From Lunularia cruciata (lineage: Eukaryota; Streptophyta; Marchantiopsida; Lunulariales; Lunulariaceae), in the NCBI GenBank assembly GCA_948567375.1, contig OX419756.1, positions 32,032,552 to 32,096,551 on the forward strand: a stretch of 64,000 nucleotides of DNA. Direction: 5' to 3'. Shown here in pieces: positions 45,346 through 63,784 of the stretch. How positions within the stretch are numbered: the stretch's first letter is position 1; every line of letters starts with the position of its first letter. A model generated the notes under the pieces. The model saw nothing but the letters and a program-made list of their open reading frames with translations, made no database searches and was not told where the DNA came from. The translations under genes were made by a program, and so were the position numbers.

Positions 45346-46736
45346 TGTCCTGTCTCATCTACCATGGTTATATCTTTTTGCAGCTTTGACCCTAGTACTG
45401 TACATGCACTCCACAATGTTGACATGCATGGTACAATCAGTCTGGAAATTTGCCCCCACAAAAAGAAGACTTTTACGGGCGTATTGGTTCTGATGGACGT
45501 TAAGTGCAAGAGCATTGGCTTGTCACCGGAGCAGGTTGTGTTTGTTTTTCACAAGTTACCGATCAGATGGCTCCTTCCGTGAGAAAGCAGGTGCTAGGCT
45601 CGGAGTTAGACCACATTTTGGTCCAATAAAAGGGGCGAAAGATATCGCATGATATCCCACTACCAACCTTGGTGGTCAACTCTCAGACTTGCATGGTTAA
45701 AATGTGAAAGTGAAAATCAAGCCCCACATCCAAAGCAGGGAGGATGCACCTACGCAAGCTGTGTGATGGAGGAGGAATAAATGGAAACAACATATTACCT
45801 TGAGAAGACCTATGCTGTACGCAGATCGTGGGAGAGAGGGAGAGAGATATGAAGACGCACTTTCGGGACAGCAAAGCAGATCGAGTGCAGCACACCAACG
45901 CCATCGGCACAAACCGAATGGGAACTGCATAAACTCGCAACTGGTATTCCTTGAGAATGATAAAAGATAACAATAGTGGATTTCAGTTCCTACAATTACC
46001 CAATGGTTACACGTGGGAGTGACCATCCATAAGTAGTGAACGTTGTTCAACAAAATTATTATTTTTCACGTATAAACTAGAAGTTCCATAAATGTCTTTG
46101 TTAGAGGTTCCAAGAATACCAACATCAAAATAATCAACCAAGAACTGACTGGATTTGTCATTATGTACTGTACATATAGACTCCACCATAAATTTATCAG
46201 ACACTACCCATAGATTTGTACGTACCCGATTGAAGGTTTAAGAAACCGGCTGGCAAAATCGAATCTTTGTATAGGAATGTATAGGAAACGGACGAGAGGT
46301 GTGGACAGTAGCTGGAGGCATGACATAATACGGAGAAGATACGGAAACTAATCCACTGCACCAAAATTTGCTACCTTTTTAAGGGTTATGCATATAATAG
46401 TCACTCTGCAGTCTCACCTATCACATGTATATGAAGTGACATGAGGCTAGCCGTTTGCTACGGACCTAGCATACAAGTGGATGGTGACCATTGTAACAAA
46501 TGAGTTGGGATGGATCCTGTATATAATGACCGAGTAGTTGAGGAGAAAAGGACCGGAGAGTCTGAGGTGACCACGTCAAGATTCTGAAGACGCTGGGAGA
46601 GCAAGGGATCTGCAGTACAGAATAACGAGAGCAGTCATTTTCACGCGGCCAGGTCCAGCATGTCTGGTGACAGACCTCACCAAGGAGAGTGGGTGACCCA
46701 GTATGAAAAAGGTCGTGGTTGAGGTCTCCAGAGACG

Positions 46737-46771
46737 GCTGGGCTGGGCTGGGCTGGGCTGGGCTGGGCTGG
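46737..46771 (+). repeat. GGCTG pentamer array, ~7 copies
   Basis: Seven consecutive ggctg units ending before gtgatgg. Confidence 0.85.
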
Positions 46772-47198
46772 TGATGGAGAATGTTGAGCATAGTACTGTT
46801 TTTAGAGAGAGAACCCTGAGACTGGGATCTCAAAAGCAAACCAGATGGAGTACTACGGGGACCCTTAGGAACATTTCGAACCGTACATAATAGGAGCAAT
46901 AGAGAGCTGACCAGACCAGACCTGGGAGGGAGATCTGACTTGACTTCAAGAGCCGGGAGGGGCCGACAAGAGATGACCGTAAAGGATAAAACACATCAGC
47001 AACGGCAATCTACAGCACACATCAGCACAACGGAACCCCTAGCAGGGCTGGAAGCTGAACTGGGCAGAGTGACGTACCTATTAGAGCTTTCCTTTCGCTA
47101 CGGCCTACCTCCAGTACTACATAGTCCACCTTTTGTGGAAAATGAACCAACCAGCGAATGGACGAGCCCCACACATCCTTGAGAGAATGGATCTCCTA

Positions 47199-47225
47199 GT
47201 TAGTAGGCCTGGCTGGCCTACTAAC
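47199..47225. repeat. Perfect hairpin, 11-bp stem, 5-base loop
   Basis: gttagtaggcc and ggcctactaac flank tggct with no mismatch. No T-run follows and no gene ends here, so function is unknown. Confidence 0.75.
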
Positions 47226-49009
47226 CCAGATTACGGTCCTTACTCCGCGAGCGTGTACAGTGAGATTGCTAATCCTTTCCTCGCGTATCTTCACCAATGC
47301 ACTGAGGAGGACACCAGGACCGAATAATTGTCAATCTAAGAGGATAAAGGGACTGCCTAACGGATTGCTCAATGGTGATTCGGGAACACCAAAGTCTCGC
47401 GTTATATATATGCATGCAAATCTCCACAAACCCTTTCATTTGCTCTACTAAATCGAGCCAACCCTTAGATCTTCCCTTTTCCCTGAAGTGGACAATTAGG
47501 GACATTTCTCAATCAAGAACAAACATACATGAGCTATTTATCCCGGTACTCGACTATTGACATTTTTTCTTCAGGTTTATCGAGCTCACGTTTGCTTACT
47601 TCACATGCAACATGCTTAACCAAATTAAGATGTCCCCATAGTGCAAGAAGTTAGAGCCCTGCAGTTAAGTACATCATTACGTAGGTTAGCGAACCATTCT
47701 CCTTGAGCACCACAAAAGGTGCAACATCATAGTACGGAGAAAGAAGTCGTGTACCTCCTTTGGTGGTAGGACTTCTGTAGAAGACGGCGTGATTGAAGAG
47801 GGATTTGCGATGGTCAGAGAACAGGTCCTTGCACATCCGAGCAGAGAGGCATGGATTGCTCCATTTGTGCTCACGAAGAGCTAACCCATCGCCATCAAAC
47901 ACAAGGAAGACTCATCCGGTTGGCACTCACCACGCCGGGTGCGTGGACGGAGAGCCTCCATCCTTACGACGGCCAACGAACCCAGAGCCACCTTTCAAGG
48001 CTCTGTTGGAGCTCATGTTAGTTTAGCCCCCGTCCGGCCCAATGCATGATAGAAGCCGAGTCGCTTTCGCACGGTCAAGACATATCCAAGTCACCCTTTG
48101 TGGTGAGCGTTGCTAATCATGAGCTAATCTTCGGCTACAACTGGGACCTCATTTGGCTGCTTTCCTGACGAGTATAAGTGGCTGTTGTTAGATGTTGGAT
48201 GATGGAATTGATTATGCTAGAGTAGAAGTTTGCATGGGGGGATAATAAGTGGGGAGAACTCTACCCTGGGGAAAGAAGACAAAAAGACTCAAGAATGGCA
48301 GATGGGTCAGAGCCAGGTGTTATTGGAACCGGCACAGGACAGTAATCGCATGACTTGGATGGGTGGGGCTGGGCTGGAACAAAGCACATAAATGAATGGA
48401 GACCCCCGAGCATGATCAGCAAGGTGAGAGTGGAAGGGAGGAAGGAGACTCGCTGGGGTCCAGTTTGATGAATCTAGTACTGACCATGTTTAGGAGCATC
48501 AGTAAGATGCGGAGCGAGAGAGGAGCGAGAAAAGGTTGAGGATGGTGGGTGGGTGGTGGATGGATTTTAACCGGTGGGGTAACTCTTGGGGGGCTTGAAA
48601 CGTACAGTACTGTAGGTAACTTCTTTAGTTTCCCACTGCCAGTTTCTCCCCCTCCCTGGGATTTCACGACCCGTTCAAATATCAGTGTGAACTGCATTTC
48701 TTGATCCTCTGGACTGCGCCGCAACTACAGCTGCTGCTGCTTCTTCTGCCTGCTACCGCCTCGACGCATGCCGGTCTCGGCCTTAGCGAACTAAACGAGA
48801 GTGTCGAGAGAAAAAGGGTGGAGGAAGCCAACAACAGCAAGTGCATGCGGCTGTCGTCGGGAGAAGAAGCTCATCAACTTCAGATTATCGACAGAAGACA
48901 GGCGAGGTCATTATCAAAATAGTGGTGGTGCAGAATTAGTAGAAGTGTAAGGAAACAAAACAGAGGATCCTTTAAGATTATGCGTCTATCCTAGTGGTGT
49001 CTCTGAATA

Positions 49010-51889
49010 ATGGCCCTCGTGAGTAAGCCTTACAGCATCCCCATGGGTCCCCAAGTGGGAGTAGTGATAGGCAGTGGTTGTAGTAATAGTAAGTTGCTGC
49101 GATTCGATCTCCAGAAGACCACTGGGTTCTCTGTCTCCTCGTCCTTTGGTGAGTTGGTTACTGGAAATGGTGGCGCTGCTGTCAATGTTGGAATCTCGTC
49201 CCGGGGATTGCCATGGCGGACTCTGAGCCTTCAATCTCCGACTGTGTCCGTCGCCCAGCACTCATCTTCCACTGCTCGCCGTTGTTTGGGCACATTGGGT
49301 ACGTGCATTCCATACTCTCGTATAAACCACTGCTCAATGAGATGCAAATCGTTTGCGCTTCGCTTCCTATTCTCGCCCCTCCTTCATTTCTCTGTTCTCA
49401 GACCACCTCCCTCTGACTTCGAATTGCTCTACATGATTGGATGCGGTGTGCCCTCTGGTGGGGTGCGCTAATTTCTCACATGTGGATGTTGTTCCTAGAC
49501 CAGGTTTCAGTAGATCAGCAGATTTCTCCAAATCTTGTTTCCCCTACGATAGCACGTCTCCCAAGGTCTTCAAACGACATTCAAGGGGATGGAGCCTTTA
49601 CGTTCCTTTCCTGACATATGTGCTGGTGACGGGTAGCACACCCATCGTGTCCCGACCCCTCGTCTGGGTCTAGGAGTCCCCAGATCTGAGAAGAGGCTTA
49701 TGGGTCTCGCCACTATTATTCATTCAGATGACCCTCACTAGACCGGACCATAAAGCTACGGGTCGACGTGTCTGGGAGGGACAGGGTGATGGCATTCACA
49801 GACACGGTAGTGACAGATGACGAGTGGAGTTCCTGGCTCATGTTGGTGCTGTGCTGGATATTTGAATTGCAGGCCAAACGACTCTGAATGCACTAGTGGA
49901 TGAAGAGCAGGCACACGGTGCAGAGGAAAAGGAGTACCCTTATGAGTTACAGGAAGAAGAGGAGCTGTTGAAGGTACTTGCTTGGAAGCCTCTATCAGTT
50001 TTGTGTTCTAGGAGCCTTTTGGGTATCCCTCAAGTGCCCAAATGTGCCCAGTTACTAGTGGATGGGTGGTCTGGTCTGGGTCCTACTTATGTCCTGGATA
50101 GCTCCTTCTCGTATTAGCTATAAGTGAAGGAGAGTGAACCCTGTGTGAACGTCGACGTACTCATTGAATGGTCAACTGATGTTTGGAATCCCAGAGAAAA
50201 GCAGCGCTCGTGGTACAGAAATTGGCAGGGAGCTGTATTTTCCTTGTGGGTAAGTGACCGCATCTCCTTAATCGATCAACTCTTGGGAAGGGTCCTAGTT
50301 TTAGAGACGGGCTCGTTTTCCGGTCCTTTCAGGGTGTTGACAGTTTGAATACTCTGATTGGCAGGAATGATGGGCAGTGGTAAAACTACGGTTGGGAAAC
50401 ATGTATCCGAAGCCCTTGGATACTTTTTTTTCGACAGGTAAATCAGTTTCGCTGAATTGATAAATATTTTCTCTTTTCCTACGCTATGGTTCAGTCACGT
50501 TTTTGTTTCGGTTGTTGTTTTGACAATCCGATCTTTTGAACAGCGATAAGCTTGTCGAAGAGGCTGCTGGCGGTACGACCGTCGCAGAGATGTTCCGTGC
50601 AGGGCGGGAAGAAGAGTTTCGAAACGCTGAGACAGAGGTTCTCCAGCAACTTTCGTCTATGGTTCGATTGGTGGTTGCAACAGGAGGTGGTGCTGTAGTG
50701 CGACCCCAAAATTGGTGAGTGCTTAGAAAGCAGCAAAAGTCCACACGAATTTTGCTGGGACCAGGTGGAATAAAATATGAGAGGACAGCACACTAAGTCT
50801 TCTCTCCACGCCTACGTATCCAGAGAAGTTCATAGTACAAATTAGAAACATAAAGACCGTTTGACGAGCATGCAGCTTTCTGGAGGAGTGCTGTAGGAAC
50901 AGAAACCCGTTCTCACGTTGTCCGTCCTGCGCTGCACTGGTCGTCGATTTAGATTGACTTTGTTTCAATTCAACAGTCAGACTAAGTTTAGGTTTGAAAC
51001 CTTCTCCAAAATGAAGGAGGTTTATCTCCCAAGAAATTGGAAGGGAGGTCCGTGCCATGCCTTCTGATTGACCATCTAATTACTATAGACTGATCGTGTT
51101 GTTTGCTGATTGAAGGGGTTACTTGAGGCATGGAATCACGGTCTGGCTAGACGTTCCAGTAGATTCCTTGGCAGAAAGAGTAGTGGCGGTTGGTTGTCAC
51201 TCACGTCCTCTGCTGGGTATTCCCCCAACAGAATCTGCTTACAAACAGGTTGGTGCAATCTGTACAAATTATTCTGTTAATCCTCTTTGCTGAACTTCGT
51301 CTGGCAAATGATAAGGTAGTCTGGTGTTACCCAATGTAAGGTGTTAATGATTCGCTTAAAATTTGGCATGACGTGCCTATGTTTGATTAGGCTTTGGATC
51401 GGTTGACGCGTATCCTCCACGAGAGGGCCGACTTTTATGCATCGGCCGATACCGTAGTTTCAGTACAAGGTATGTCCTTCTCTTTTGTATATCATCTCAG
51501 GAAGATCTAAGATCTCGAAAAATAGAACTTGAGGTTTATACTGAAATTTTTAGACTGGTGTTTGTTGTCCGTGTGATCTTTTCTGTTGACGTGCAACCAA
51601 CATTTTGGATGTGTGCCCTGTCTAGACATTGCGCGGCTGAAAGGCCAAACAGTGAATTCGATCACGCCAACCATGATTGCAGTGCAGGTGGGTAACACTC
51701 GTTTGCTTCGATCACGGTCATCTTTAGTTTTTCGGCTGTTGCCATGTATGGTTAAATTCATGGCATGTGATAATACGATTATTGCAAAGATTTTGTGTGA
51801 GTTTGTTCACACTTTTCTTCTTGGCCTTGCAGGTGCTCGAAGAAATTCACGACCTACTGGAGAGAGATCAGAGGTTCAATCAACAATGA
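49010..51889 (+). CDS. SK: Shikimate kinase, plastid-type, nine exons
   Basis: Exons 49010-49298, 49873-49973, 50219-50249, 50365-50437, 50544-50714, 51116-51248, 51391-51469, 51626-51687 and 51833-51889 join in frame with GT-AG introns to a 331-residue protein. An in-frame TGA two codons before the ATG fixes the start. Residues 1 to ~97 are Ser/Thr/Gly-rich with few acidic residues, as in a plastid transit peptide. The kinase core shows Walker A GMMGSGKTT (141-149), FFFDSD (161-166), the FR of the substrate-binding Arg (R191), ATGGGAV (210-216), LRHGITVWLDVP (225-236) and SRPLL (251-255). It phosphorylates shikimate with ATP in the chorismate pathway. EEAAGG, ETEVLQQLSSM and the C-terminal TPTMIAVQVLEEI resemble the shikimate kinase-like SKL1 branch, so SK versus SKL1 is unresolved. 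Exon 3 is only 31 bases. Confidence 0.9.
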
Positions 51890-52201
51890 CCAGCAGATAG
51901 ATTCGTGTTTTTGCGAGACATCAAACCCATAGGCCTATAAATTGGGAACTTTTGGGCGTGAAAGTCTTCTGTATTCATTGGTTTTAGTGCCCCAAAGCGA
52001 AAGAATTTAACTGCATCCGGGCCCCTTATTGTAAGTACTGGCACGAAGTAGATAGTGTGAGCAAGCGAGCGACCGAGCACGAGAGCCGAGAGAGGTATTA
52101 CGGGAGCATGGAAGTGGTAAATTTTTACAAAACACCTGTTTCTATTGAGACAGATTCTAGATCGTTGTACATACACCACCATGGAAAGTAGTCAATTTAC
52201 C

Positions 52202-52249
52202 AATAAAGCGGAACACGAATTTGAATCCCCCACCACTTTCTACAATAAA
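52202..52249 (+). terminator. Poly(A) signals for shikimate kinase gene
   Basis: Two AATAAA hexamers, at 52202-52207 and 52244-52249, lie 313-355 bases after the stop codon, a normal plant 3' UTR distance. Confidence 0.5.
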
Positions 52250-52259
52250 TGCCGAAAGG

Positions 52260-55200
52260 ATTAAGTCTTCTGAGTCAAGTCTCTGTCCCTTTCTCTTCCA
52301 TCCAATTGCGTTTTACCTTACCTGAACTCCTTATCCGTACTACTGTCTGGGTATGAGCACTGCTACCGGGAGTAGCTTTGTAGTTCTACGTGTGCAACAA
52401 TATCGTATCATTGGAGAAGTGTCAGTATTTCGTTATGGTAGGTGCAAAGGTACGCTCTGTGCACTGAAAACTCGACTAAACACTCCGCGGGTAAAGCTTA
52501 AGCCTGAGCATGTTACAGAACTGCCATTTTAACAGTTCATTTTATCAGTCTGTAGCCTCTTGAATCATGACAATTTCGTGGTGGGTACGGGAAATAAACT
52601 GTCAGTCACCTAGCCCACCCTCGTCTGCTATCACGTATAAACTTGTTATAAAGCAGACGGCTTATAGAACTCTCAATCAGAATTATTGACTTTACTTTGT
52701 TCGAAATGAGGATGAGTATCTCATTCCGGATCAAAAAGGTTAAAAATCGAAACTCAAATGGCATGATAAGGCAGTCAGAAATCACTATTCACGGAGTCTT
52801 GTAGATATTTTCCATGAGCGAGTTAAACATGAATACTCTACTTACGTCTCTGCCTGAAGCTGTATCTGTTATCCAGAACACGCTCACCTACTGAGCACCC
52901 TACGAGCGAATATAACGGAGTTGACAGTGGAGCCAATCAGAAGAATATGAGATTCTGCGAAGCTAGGAATTGCAACCGTCTTCTTAAGCTCCGGGATAGA
53001 CACATGATTCTCATGTTCCAAAGAAGACACCCTGTCTATTACCTCTCGAGTTGACCTTCAACCCAAGGCAGGAGCCAACGAGAGGAGTAGGAAACGCAAA
53101 GCAGCCCGCTGCCATCGTCGACATCAAATGAACAACCATAATGAACCATCTCTGAACTGGCAGTATGATAATTCACCTAACATATATAAATACACGTGGC
53201 ACGTACGAGTACGTGAGATGGTCGCCTGTACAATGTACGCTACGCAGACCATTCTTACTGACCGTGGGGGTACACTACCTCCAGACTACAGTGACGTATT
53301 GTACTCCGTAGGCCGCGTAGATCAGGTATAGAATACGAGATATTTTGAGACATGAGCTTGAAACTGGAAAAGATCCCAGGACTAAGAAGGAGCTGTTGGG
53401 AAGCTGGGGCGAAGTCGTGTGGAAGGGAGGTTGTAAGGAAGGGTGTAGATCAACGGCCCTCGATATCCAATTGTCCCTGAGGAACAAGAAGAGTTACTCT
53501 GCCGTCCGGAGGTAGCTTTGCTCAAATGCTGCAGGTCTGAAGTGACAAACCGTCTACTTGATGCTGCTGCCAACAACTCATAGCCACAGGAAAAGTTCAA
53601 CAACTGAATGCCGTGCTGCTCTTGTACCTGTCAACCCCATTTGATAACATCCAATGCGTGCTTGAGAAGAGATACTTGTTCACCTTACAGACAGCATGCT
53701 TATCTGTCTCTTTATGTTGGGGAAACAAACACATCCTGGGATACAGAAGGGTGAATTCACCGTTAGGTGAACCTTTGTGAAGATACTAATCAAAAGCTCT
53801 CCCAGTTCTGCTTGAAGTCTTGTACTTCCCTTCTAGTGGGAAGAAGGATCATACTCATGCCTGCGTCGGGTAAGTAGACCGAAGGAAAGCTTGATTTCCA
53901 GGTCCTGTAGCTATCTTGTGGATGTGTAGACTAGTTTGCACGGGCGGCTGGCGTGGCGCCGGATAGCATTGGTACACGACTTGATGATTGATGATCTGGG
54001 AGGGGCCGACTCTACTGTTGTTCGCTGGGGTCCCATGATTGACTACCCTCATAGTTCGTCCACACCCTTGTAGTTTATCCCTGGGCCATGGAATGTGTGC
54101 TCGACATAATAGCAACCACTTTTGATTTGCTCACATGTGACTTTCTCCTCTTCCATTGGCCTGATTTACAGCAGAATCTGCCTGAGTGAGCAGCAGCATT
54201 CTGCAATACACAAGTGATTCAAAAGATACTTTTATTGAAAAAAAGGGCTTCACCAAGACACGTAGTATAGGTGGCGTAGAGGAAATGCATCAGTCGACGG
54301 GAGCAAATATGGCAACTGGCCTTTCTTGACTCCTTGAACTGGTTGCAACTGACTGTATAGTAATGACCTTAGTGTTACATTTTCCACGACAATGGTAACT
54401 ACAGTTTGGACAGAAATATCTAAAGGATGTCCAATAACACATGAAGGCTTGTAGTTACTGGGCCTTAACCTCAATCGGGACACTGAAGATCCTGTTTCTC
54501 AAGTGACAACCCACCAGTCAGGAAGGGTCAGATTAAAACTCGACAAACTTCTTGATGATGAGTTTAAGCCCTCGCTAGTGAGGGATATCGAGCACAGAGA
54601 TGCAAGAAGTTGCAGAAAGAGAGGTCACAGTCCCAAAAACAATTCGTTCTGCTTCGTCTGCATGGAAATACATTTGCACGGAAACTCAGACATAAGCTAT
54701 AGATAAACTATTAGGAGGGGTAAAATAGAGGCAAACTGACTCTGAACAGTAATGTGGTCCAAAGAAAGCCAGTTATAGCTTCTCTGTAGCGTGAAAATTT
54801 AGTTACAAGTGATGTTACAGACATCAATCAAGTCAATTTGTAATATAAGCACCAAAGATGGGTGATCCTACTACTGTGAACATTTTGTATTTGGCGATTG
54901 GTAGCCTCAAATTTCCTACCTAGGTGTGGATCACCAACAATGGTCTAAATGAATGGTTTCTAAGTAAATTCATCTGCTTAATGAAGAGAGGTTGGTCTGC
55001 AGTGAAGCTGTCCCCTACAAGAGCGCATGGAGGTGCTTTGGGATGGAGGCGGACTAAACGTTTCATACATGTAAAGTCATGCTCCAGACGTTGAATAATA
55101 AGTCAACCGCTCGATGGATACTTGTCAGGGTCCCCTTTGGTTGGAATGACTGGCATTGGCGGTACCATTGGCGGTCTGCAGAGAGATAACCACAGCCTCA

Positions 55201-55483
55201 TTCCTCCTTGCTTGAGCATGCACATTTGAAGTGAAGGTGCATCAGTGCATCGTTGAGAGTCCGTAAGCTGTCAGCAACCTTGCCATCAATGACTCCAATT
55301 TCGTTGTTTAACAGTATGCACCCTCAAGAATGTATCCCTCGTTCAATGGAAGCTTCCTGGAGCTTTCCACTCTTGCAGCAGCCTGTCTGAGTGTGTAATA
55401 GTGGTTGCAGCAACTCCTTCACACATTTCTTTACTATCTGCTGGCATGTATGGTGGCTGTACTCGGAGGAAAAAAATGCTTGG
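52260..55483. other. Spacer between the two convergent genes
   Basis: No credible coding frame. The right side must include the 3' UTR of the DUF616 gene; a minus-strand AATAAA is at 54231-54236 but is 1.25 kb past the stop, so I am unsure it is the one used. Confidence 0.4.
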
Positions 55484-60287
<4,804 letters not shown>

Positions 60288-62400
60288 ATAGATGCGCTTC
60301 CTATTTTCTCCCCACTACACCTAGCATCTTCTTCTCAGATCAGAATAATGCTGGAGCTCACTCACTCATGCGTTCCAAAACTCCATCGCAATCAACAACT
60401 AGATCTGCCCATAGCCCGTGATGTCCGTTTCTACTCTTTTCCCTGCTTATCACGCAATTTTATCACCGTGAATCTAAGGTGCGTGCCTAATCCACAATTG
60501 CAGAATCAACCATGTCTTCTCAGCTTATTTCCGCAGCTAATCCACATCATCATCACTCCAGGTACGATGAGATGATATGTGGTAAGGTGATTGAATGAGA
60601 AAACCGGGGGATTGCCCACCCCAAAGAGAGAGAGAGATGGTGGTGTCTTCAGCAGAAAGGAGATGAGGGAAGAGAAGAAAAAGATATAGAGTGTGTGATG
60701 AGCCCAGTAGAGAGGACACTCTGGGGCGGCAATGACACACACGCACACACCATCTAATCGGAGGGGACAGAGAGAAGGAGAAAGAAGAGGAGAGAGAGTG
60801 AAGACAGGAGGAGGAAGCTAGAGAGGGATGCAGAGTCCCTACTACTCCTTCCTCCTAAGAAATCAATCACTCATCATCCATCTTCTACCTGCAGCTCTTC
60901 TTCTGCTCCTGTCTGCACTACCTCTATCTTTCAACCATCGTGTCTGTATCAAACAAACCACCGCTCCACTGCTCTGCTGCCTCCCCCAAAAGAAGTAAAG
61001 GTGCTCTCCTGCTCCCTAGCCCTGATGCCCTGGCTCTGCTTCTTCTCTTTCCTTCTCTCCCACCGCTGCTTCCTACTTCCAAATTTGTGAAGAAAAATGC
61101 TTTGTATCCAACTGTGAGGGATGGTGCACCATAAACCAAGGGAAGTGGTGGTGCAACAGTCAGAAAAGAAAGTGGAGCACTTCCTCTCCCAATTCAACCC
61201 CAATTTCCTCTGTAAACTGTAACGTGCCTCTCTCCAATCTCTAAACCCCTCGAGCTCAAACCCTCTCCTTCTAAATTCGCCTCCAACTTTGGCCGCCCAC
61301 GGCGATTCAACACTCACTACGACACAACAAGTCAACTACAACTGGCGGAGGTCCACTCGAGCAAAAGTTCATTATTCGACTCCAGCTATGAGACGCCATC
61401 AGCAGGCAGAAGTCAAGACGCCAACCGGCTTTGACCTGTCCAACAGTTCTGTACAGACTGTACCACACTAACTAAAAGAAGATACTCCACTGGCAGCTGG
61501 CTGTTCGCTTTCTCTATACCTCTCTCTCTCTCTTCTCTTTCAAACTGCAGCCAGTACATTTCCAAATTCTAAACTGCCGCTTAAGTTGGCAGAGGTTGGG
61601 TCTCGCTACCGCCCATGGCTGCCACGAAGTTGGGATGTCTTGATGCGATAATATGGACAAGATGGAAATCCCGCTAATTTATATCTGGGCCATGACTAAG
61701 AAGTCGAGAGGTTTACCCCAGGTGTACGACCTTTGGTAAGTTTGGAAGCAAGAGAATGCTTCCTCGTGCTCTCTGACTACCTGAAACTTACTCAAGCGGG
61801 GTCTGCGAGCGTCCTTGGTACTCTATTCTACCCACATCAGAAGAATTACACAGCCGGTCCCCGCCCAAAGGTAACCAGTCAGCTTCACGCCCGACCAGCC
61901 ATATTGCCCTCGGCGGACTCGGCGGACTCTCATAGTTGAACTGACACGATGGCACTTCAAACTCCCTCCCCGGTCGGAGATGTGGTAATTTCTGATCATT
62001 TGCTTTTGGTGAATCCCAGTGACCCTGGTTAAGTACATCTCTGTTCTGACTCCGCATACACAGTAGTTGAATTTCAACTTGCGGTTGAGGCGCCACTCTG
62101 CTACAAACCTACATGGTAGTCTACACTGTAGTCCAGGACAAAGGCCCCAGGATCTGGGCTACCTAAATCTAGACGACGTCTGATAGGGTTACGCTACTCT
62201 CATACCTATCGTGTACTTGCCCCACGCGAGCATCTAGTTTAGTTGGGGTTTTGTGTAAAGAATGGTGGTGAATCCCGTCGCTTTCCACGACCTGCTTTCA
62301 GTCTGCCGTAGCTACTGTAGCTAGATGGTACCTAAATGTCTCTCCCGCCATTCTAATGGGGCTAAACTAGCTTCATTAATCTTCGCTTCGTCAAACCCCT
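60288..62400 (-). promoter_or_regulatory. Upstream region of DUF616 gene with GA/CT tracts
   Basis: No coding frame with motifs. The plus strand is GA-rich at about 60625-60640 and 60755-60820, so the mRNA strand is CT-rich, as is common in plant 5' UTRs and core promoters. A further CT run is at about 61515-61545 on the plus strand. No TATA box is assigned. Confidence 0.45.
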
Positions 62401-63779
62401 TTTCTCTAGCCTTCCAGTTGCATCAAGAAGTCACGAGAGCCTTTTAACCAAAGCATGACCTTAAAATTTGACCTGGATTTCTCACGATTACGTAAGTCGA
62501 AGACCGTGCTTGATCAGACTCACCCAAAAATAATCAAGTCTTTCCTAGTTGAAAGGACTTTTAAGTACTAACAGATTTTTAAACTCTTGATTATTTTCTG
62601 CCATTTACTTGGAAGTGAACTCTTAGCTCCCTTTACATTAGCTACCTTCACCTGTAACGCGTTTTCAAGTCAAGGATTTTCATAAATTATCTCAAGATTA
62701 TTTGTGACTCCTTTTTTGTGAAAATTGAGTTGCCTAAGTTGGTTGGAGTAAAACCAGTTAGTTTTTACTTATCAACTTTCTACTCACGCACAGTGTTGAT
62801 AACCACTTGAAAATGCACTTGGGAGATAGTCCAAGTTATTCGAGACCACTATTTAAACGATTATTTTTATACATATAATCCAAATTGAATATTTCTATCT
62901 ATAAATATTCACTGTAATTTATGCTCACACTAAACTTAAACTTAAAGATAAATGTCTGGATTCACTCAACAACGCATATCAACGTTAACGCAGAATTCAT
63001 CTCAAATAAGAAATGCGTTTCAACAAAGTTTTGATTCTTCAAGGAGTAAATACTGCTTCCCATTAAAAGATGATTACTTTCAAATCAATTATTATAATTA
63101 TTGTAAGATTTTACTTCTTATATTTGATATAATATTCTAACTATCATAAAGGTGTACTAATAGCTTCCAAAGTTTTCAGCAAGAGGGTACGAAGATATAT
63201 ATAAGCCTCTGGAGATCGGATCCTCGTAATAGTCTTCACATGACATACCACTATTAGTGGACTAGATATCTTGCTATGCAGTCAAATTCTTCTGAAATTA
63301 GTTCTATAATCGTTATAATCTCTAAAGATAGACTTCAGTACTCCTGTATTTGCGACGAAGGAAAAGATTAATTTTCCCTGGGAACTCTTTTGTCATGAAT
63401 AAATTCTATCCCTACGAAATTGCATATGAATATCTTCAAGAAATAACTTTGTAAATTGCTCGGCAGTATTAATTTTTATGTATAGAGTGCTATCTAAATA
63501 CATTCTATACGTAAACTTTCCTTAGCTTACTTGCTGTGAATTTCTTTGAGTGAACATGACTTGTATTATTCTCATGATATACAAAGGAGAGCAAAAAAGG
63601 ATGGGAACAATCCATAAAGCTCCGTGAGAAATACCTCAAATAAAATTAAAATAGGATTAAAGGGGTAAATAAGGATTAAATTCTTAGAGCCTCGTATTGA
63701 GTAATATGCGTTATTCATCTATGACATCAAGATTATGTAAATCATGGAATTATGTAAGTCACATATATCACCTCTAGAG
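62401..63779. other. AT-rich DNA, nothing recognised
   Basis: Composition drops sharply in GC and only short frames remain (for example 62952-63140, without known motif). Probably decayed repeat DNA. Confidence 0.4.
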
Positions 63780-63784
63780 TATCA

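Larger units (their letters stand above)
45346..49009. other. Gene-free upstream region of the shikimate kinase gene
   Basis: No recognisable coding. It holds a GGCTG pentamer array, a perfect hairpin at 47199-47225, and C/T-rich text near 48640-48760. The last few hundred bases probably include promoter and 5' UTR of the kinase gene, but I see no clear TATA box to anchor it. Confidence 0.4.

Noticed and set aside
49213-49416. ATG at 49213 (MADSEPSISD) as an alternative kinase start
   Set aside because: That frame does not join exon 2; the 49010 frame does, at a GTACGT donor, and gives a transit-peptide-like N-terminus.
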